Source of the DNA: an uncultured Eubacterium sp. | GTDB lineage: Bacteria; Bacillota; Clostridia; Lachnospirales; Lachnospiraceae | Assembly (NCBI GenBank): GCA_937915825.1 | Contig: CALGGT010000058.1 | Coordinates: 1 to 9,875 of the forward strand | DNA length: 9,875 nt | Direction of reading: 5' to 3' | In this document: piece after piece, positions 7,275 through 9,875 of the stretch | Position numbering within the stretch: position 1 is the first letter of the stretch | Layout: each line of letters starts with the position of its first letter | Notes under the pieces: generated by a model | The model's database searches: none | The model's input: only the letters and a program-made list of their open reading frames with translations | Told to the model about the DNA's origin: nothing | Program-made: the position numbers and the translations under genes

Positions 7275-8305
7275 ACCGTTGAACATCCTTTCCCTGCAGG
7301 GATCGATTCATTCTTTTTTTGATAATCCCCATTTAAAATATTTTCCCACCACGAACGGTGATCCAGATACCATTGAACCGTTTTTTCGATTCCGTCCGCA
7401 AATTTCGTTTCCGGCAGCCACCCCAATTCTGTGTGGATCTTCGTAGGATCTATGGCATATCGAAGGTCGTGACCCAATCGGTCCGGCACATAGGTGATCC
7501 GCTCTTTCGATGTCCCCAACTTCTCGCAGATCAGCTCCACGATCTCAATGTTTTTCATTTCATTGTGTCCGCCGATGTTATATACCTCTCCCTCTCTTCC
7601 ATTTCGCACCACCAGATCAATGGCTTTACAATGATCTTCCACGTAGAGCCAGTCTCTTACATTTAATCCTTCTCCGTAAACCGGCAATTCCTGATCCTTC
7701 AGGGCGTGTACGATCATTAACGGGATCAATTTTTCCGGGAAATGATAGGGTCCGTAATTATTGGAACAGCGGCTGATGGATACCGGCAGTTGGTAAGTTC
7801 TGTGATATGCCATGACCAAAAGGTCTGCCGATGCTTTGGAACTGCTGTAGGGAGAACTGGTGTGGATGGGCGTTTCTTCCGTAAAAAACAGATCCGGCCG
7901 GTCCAAAGGGAGATCCCCATACACTTCGTCGGTGGACACCTGGTGATATCTTTTTACTCCATATGTTCTACAAGTGTCTAACAACGCAGCTGTGCCTAAT
8001 ATATTGGTTTCCAGGAACACCGAAGGGTTGTGAATGGACCGATCTACATGAGACTCGGCTGCAAAGTTGATCACGACGTCTGGTTTCCATTCTTTAAATA
8101 GTTCCTTTAATAAAGTCCGGTCGCAAATATCTCCTTTGACAAAGGTAAAATTCTTTTGTCCCAACAAAGGTTCAATGGTTGAAATATTTCCGGCGTAGGT
8201 TAATTTGTCCAGGCAGATCAAATGATCCTCCGGATATTTTTCATGATGATAATATACATAATTGGAACCGATAAATCCGGCTCCTCCTGTAACGAGTACA
8301 TTCAT
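7271..8305 (-). CDS. rfbB: dTDP-glucose 4,6-dehydratase
   Basis: RmlB converts dTDP-D-glucose to dTDP-4-keto-6-deoxy-D-glucose with bound NAD+, the second step of dTDP-L-rhamnose synthesis. It is 344 aa, normal for the family. Visible motifs are GGAGFIG at 7-13, CLDKLTYAGN at 31-40, AAESHVDRSI at 82-91, the catalytic T-D-E of VSTDEVYGD (T125, D126, E127), the Y153/K157 pair in YSSSK, and RCSNNYGPYHFPEKLIPL at 179-196. The start is ATG at 8303-8305 with AGGA 8 nt upstream and a second AAGGA closer in. The 30-codon N-terminal extension is rejected because it overlaps the end of rfbA and precedes the NAD-binding fold. The gene starts 28 nt after rfbA and ends in an ATGA overlap with rfbD. Confidence 0.97.
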   Translation of the reverse strand: MNVLVTGGAGFIGSNYVYYHHEKYPEDHLICLDKLTYAGNISTIEPLLGQKNFTFVKGDICDRTLLKELFKEWKPDVVINFAAESHVDRSIHNPSVFLETNILGTAALLDTCRTYGVKRYHQVSTDEVYGDLPLDRPDLFFTEETPIHTSSPYSSSKASADLLVMAYHRTYQLPVSISRCSNNYGPYHFPEKLIPLMIVHALKDQELPVYGEGLNVRDWLYVEDHCKAIDLVVRNGREGEVYNIGGHNEMKNIEIVELICEKLGTSKERITYVPDRLGHDLRYAIDPTKIHTELGWLPETKFADGIEKTVQWYLDHRSWWENILNGDYQKKNESIPAGKGCSTV

Positions 8306-8333
8306 GGATCCTTTCCTTTCTATTCGTCTCTTT

Positions 8334-9230
8334 TTATTTTTTTCCTTCCTGGTATTTACCGTCCAAAATATCTCGTAAATACATGCCGTATTCATTCTTC
8401 TTCATTTCTTCGTAAATCTCTTCCATTTCCTCACGGCCGATCCACCCGTTCATATAGGCGATCTCTTCCAAACAGGCAATCTTTCGATGCTGATGCTGCT
8501 CTATGGTCTTCACGAAATTCGTAGCTTCCACCAGGCTCTCATGGGTTCCTGTATCCAGCCAGGTAAATCCTTGTCCTAAGATTTCCACCTGTAAATCTCC
8601 CTGCTCCAGATACATCCGGTTTAGATCTGTAATTTCCAACTCGTTTCGAGACGAAGGTTTTAAACTCTTGGCATAGGAAACCACCCGGGAATCATAAAAA
8701 TACAAGCCGGTAACGCAATAATTGCTTTTGGGGTCTTTCGGCTTTTCTTCGATGGAGATGGCTTCTCCTTCCTCGTTGAATTCCACAATTCCAAACCGCT
8801 CCGGATCGTCGACATAATAACCGAACACCGTGGCTTTCCCCTCTTCTTCCGCCAACTTCACGGCATGGCGCAAATGCTGTTTGAATCCGTGTCCGGAGAA
8901 AATATTATCCCCTAACACCATCGCTACCGGTTCTTCCCCGATAAACTCTTCTCCGATCAAAAACGCCTGGGCCAATCCGTCCGGGCTTTCCTGGACAGCA
9001 TAGGACAGTTCAATCCCAAAACGATTTCCATCCCCTAACAATTCTTCAAAACGTCCGATGTCCTGGGGCGTGGATATAATAAGGATTTCCCGGATCTGCG
9101 CGTTCATTAAGACAGACAATGGATAATAGATCATCGGCTTATCGTAGATCGGCAACAACTGCTTGGATGTTACTTTGGTTAAGGGATACAACCGGGTACC
9201 CGAACCGCCGGCAAGAATGATTCCTTTCAT
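8334..9230 (-). CDS. rfbA: Glucose-1-phosphate thymidylyltransferase
   Basis: RmlA joins dTTP and glucose-1-phosphate to give dTDP-glucose, opening the dTDP-L-rhamnose pathway; the pathway end product usually inhibits the enzyme. It is 298 aa, close to the family norm. The nucleotide-binding signature GGSGTRLYPLT lies at 8-18, SKQLLPIYDKPMIYYPL at 22-38, the sugar site YAVQESPDGLAQAF at 77-90, the metal-binding GDNIF at 107-111, and EEKP and TWLDTGTHESL further on. The start ATG at 9228-9230 is fixed by a perfect AAGGAGG at 9237-9243, 6 nt upstream; the TTG one codon earlier is not needed. It begins 50 nt after the upstream gene and is followed by rfbB, with no rfbC between them. Confidence 0.97.
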   Translation of the reverse strand: MKGIILAGGSGTRLYPLTKVTSKQLLPIYDKPMIYYPLSVLMNAQIREILIISTPQDIGRFEELLGDGNRFGIELSYAVQESPDGLAQAFLIGEEFIGEEPVAMVLGDNIFSGHGFKQHLRHAVKLAEEEGKATVFGYYVDDPERFGIVEFNEEGEAISIEEKPKDPKSNYCVTGLYFYDSRVVSYAKSLKPSSRNELEITDLNRMYLEQGDLQVEILGQGFTWLDTGTHESLVEATNFVKTIEQHQHRKIACLEEIAYMNGWIGREEMEEIYEEMKKNEYGMYLRDILDGKYQEGKK

Positions 9231-9280
9231 CAAACCCCTCCTTGATCATTTGTTTTCCTGTTTTTTATCGTTTTCTTTTT

Positions 9281-9875
9281 TTATTTATTTTCCTGTTTTT
9301 CTACGATTTCCCCTTGCTTTTTGTAAATGGAATGCCCCTTTACATAACCTCTTACGCTGGATAAAGGATAAACATTGGTATAAGAAGCGATCACCGTTCC
9401 GGGATTTAAAATGCTTCCACATCCCACTTCCACAAAGCTTCCTAACACAGCCCCCATTTTCTTTCGGCCGGTGGGAACCTTGGTATCTCCCACGGAGATC
9501 TCTACCAGGGTTTTATCCGACTTGACGTTGGATGTAATGGATCCCGCTCCCATATGGGATTTATAACCTAGAATGGAATCCCCAACATAATTGTAATGAG
9601 GGACTTGCACCCCATCAAATAAGAGAACGTTCTTTAGTTCCGTAGAATTCCCTACCACCGCCTTTTTCCCTACGATGGCACTGCCACGGATAATCACGCG
9701 TCCAGCCGACTTCAGCATACCGCTCTTATCGACATTGCCAATGACTATCTCAGGGGCAGAGAGCACAATCCGATTTTCGTCGCAGATATACTTACCAGCG
9801 TCCAGACGGTCGAAGATGTCGGTCTTCATCTGCTGAACAGCATTCTTCTGCTTATGTATCTCTTCCAAGTCCTTG
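9281..9875 (-). CDS. Left-handed beta-helix GlmU-like acyltransferase domain protein (partial, probably chimeric)
   Basis: The frame is open to the right edge, so the true start is missing; a TTG at 9866-9868 is only an internal candidate. The part from about 9281 to 9690 belongs to a family of short GlmU-like proteins, often named UDP-N-acetylglucosamine pyrophosphorylase or glucosamine-1-phosphate acetyltransferase-like, common in Clostridia. It shows hexapeptide-repeat spacing with AIVGKKAVVGNSTELKNV, VPHYNYVGDSILGYKSHMG, AGSITSNVKSD, VEVGCGSILNPGTVI and NVYPLSSVRGYV. Such proteins lack the N-terminal nucleotidyltransferase domain of full GlmU, and their exact substrate is unclear. It lies 50 nt ahead of rfbA, fitting a nucleotide-sugar or cell-envelope operon. 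Upstream of IIRGSAIVG the codon style changes and the hexapeptide pattern stops, so the N-terminal ~65 codons may come from another gene. The family call for the C-terminal part is good; the intact protein is not represented. Confidence 0.75.
   Translation of the reverse strand, partial: KDLEEIHKQKNAVQQMKTDIFDRLDAGKYICDENRIVLSAPEIVIGNVDKSGMLKSAGRVIIRGSAIVGKKAVVGNSTELKNVLLFDGVQVPHYNYVGDSILGYKSHMGAGSITSNVKSDKTLVEISVGDTKVPTGRKKMGAVLGSFVEVGCGSILNPGTVIASYTNVYPLSSVRGYVKGHSIYKKQGEIVEKQENK
9690..9875 (-). other. Foreign coding fragment at the right edge (second probable chimera)
   Basis: On the minus strand this piece encodes a charged helical start (LEEIHKQKNAVQQMKTDIF) followed by short beta-like segments with little hexapeptide character. 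Lysine is all AAG, aspartate mostly GAC, and glycine mostly GGT or GGC. Just past the join the same strand shifts to GGG and GGA glycines and uses AAA as well. The piece joins the beta-helix family near codons for Ile-Arg-Gly at 9683-9691, a place where both partners could share a short match. The style reminds me of Prevotella or other Bacteroidales, perhaps a phage- or injection-system-like protein, but that is impression only and I do not name a function. Confidence 0.5.

Noticed and set aside
1675..9230. A natural transfer of a bacterial operon into a ciliate chromosome.
   Set aside because: The genes keep bacterial Shine-Dalgarno sites, an ATGA overlap, operon spacing and bacterial composition, with no introns or adaptation. 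A technical chimera is simpler, and the right end appears chimeric too.

Overview
The window is a mosaic, not one piece of a genome. About 8 kb in the middle (roughly 1675-9690) is ordinary bacterial DNA with tightly packed genes, all on the minus strand. Codon use, Shine-Dalgarno sites and protein sequences look like a Firmicute of the Lachnospiraceae type (taxonomy inferred by eye). The left 1.67 kb is much richer in A+T and carries a eukaryotic B-type cyclin gene with a predicted 39-nt spliceosomal intron. The last ~185 bases at the right have a third codon style, possibly Bacteroidales-like. A gut or rumen sample, perhaps an amplified single ciliate cell with associated bacteria, would explain all three; that is inference.

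Layout in window order. 1-202: very AT-rich 3' flank of the cyclin gene, no gene seen. 203-1605 (-): cyclin, about 454 aa after removing one intron (1504-1542) and allowing for one missing A in an A8 run (1021-1028). 1606-1680: AT-rich 5' flank and junction. 1675-3357 (-): ilvB. 3409-5082 (-): ilvD. 5083-5187: gap with a 15-nt tandem repeat. 5188-6273 (-): leuB. 6340-6369: a near-consensus promoter for leuB-ilvD-ilvB, its -35 box overlapping the rfbD stop codon. 6366-7274 (-): rfbD. 7271-8305 (-): rfbB. 8334-9230 (-): rfbA. 9281-9875 (-): a left-handed beta-helix nucleotidyltransferase/acyltransferase-like protein running off the right end, whose N-terminal ~65 codons look foreign.

The bacterial genes form two functional blocks read in the same direction. 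Upstream, the helix protein, rfbA, rfbB and rfbD supply activated sugars for the cell surface: rfbA, rfbB and rfbD are three of the four steps to dTDP-L-rhamnose, and rfbC is absent. Downstream, leuB, ilvD and ilvB belong to branched-chain amino acid synthesis; ilvN, ilvC, leuA and leuCD are not in the window. No terminator separates the blocks, so the amino acid genes may be read both from the internal promoter and by read-through.

I found no new biological system. The most informative points are the two probable chimeric joins, the eukaryotic gene structure (small intron, standard genetic code, apparent frameshift), the promoter embedded in the rfbD stop, and the intergenic 15-nt repeat.
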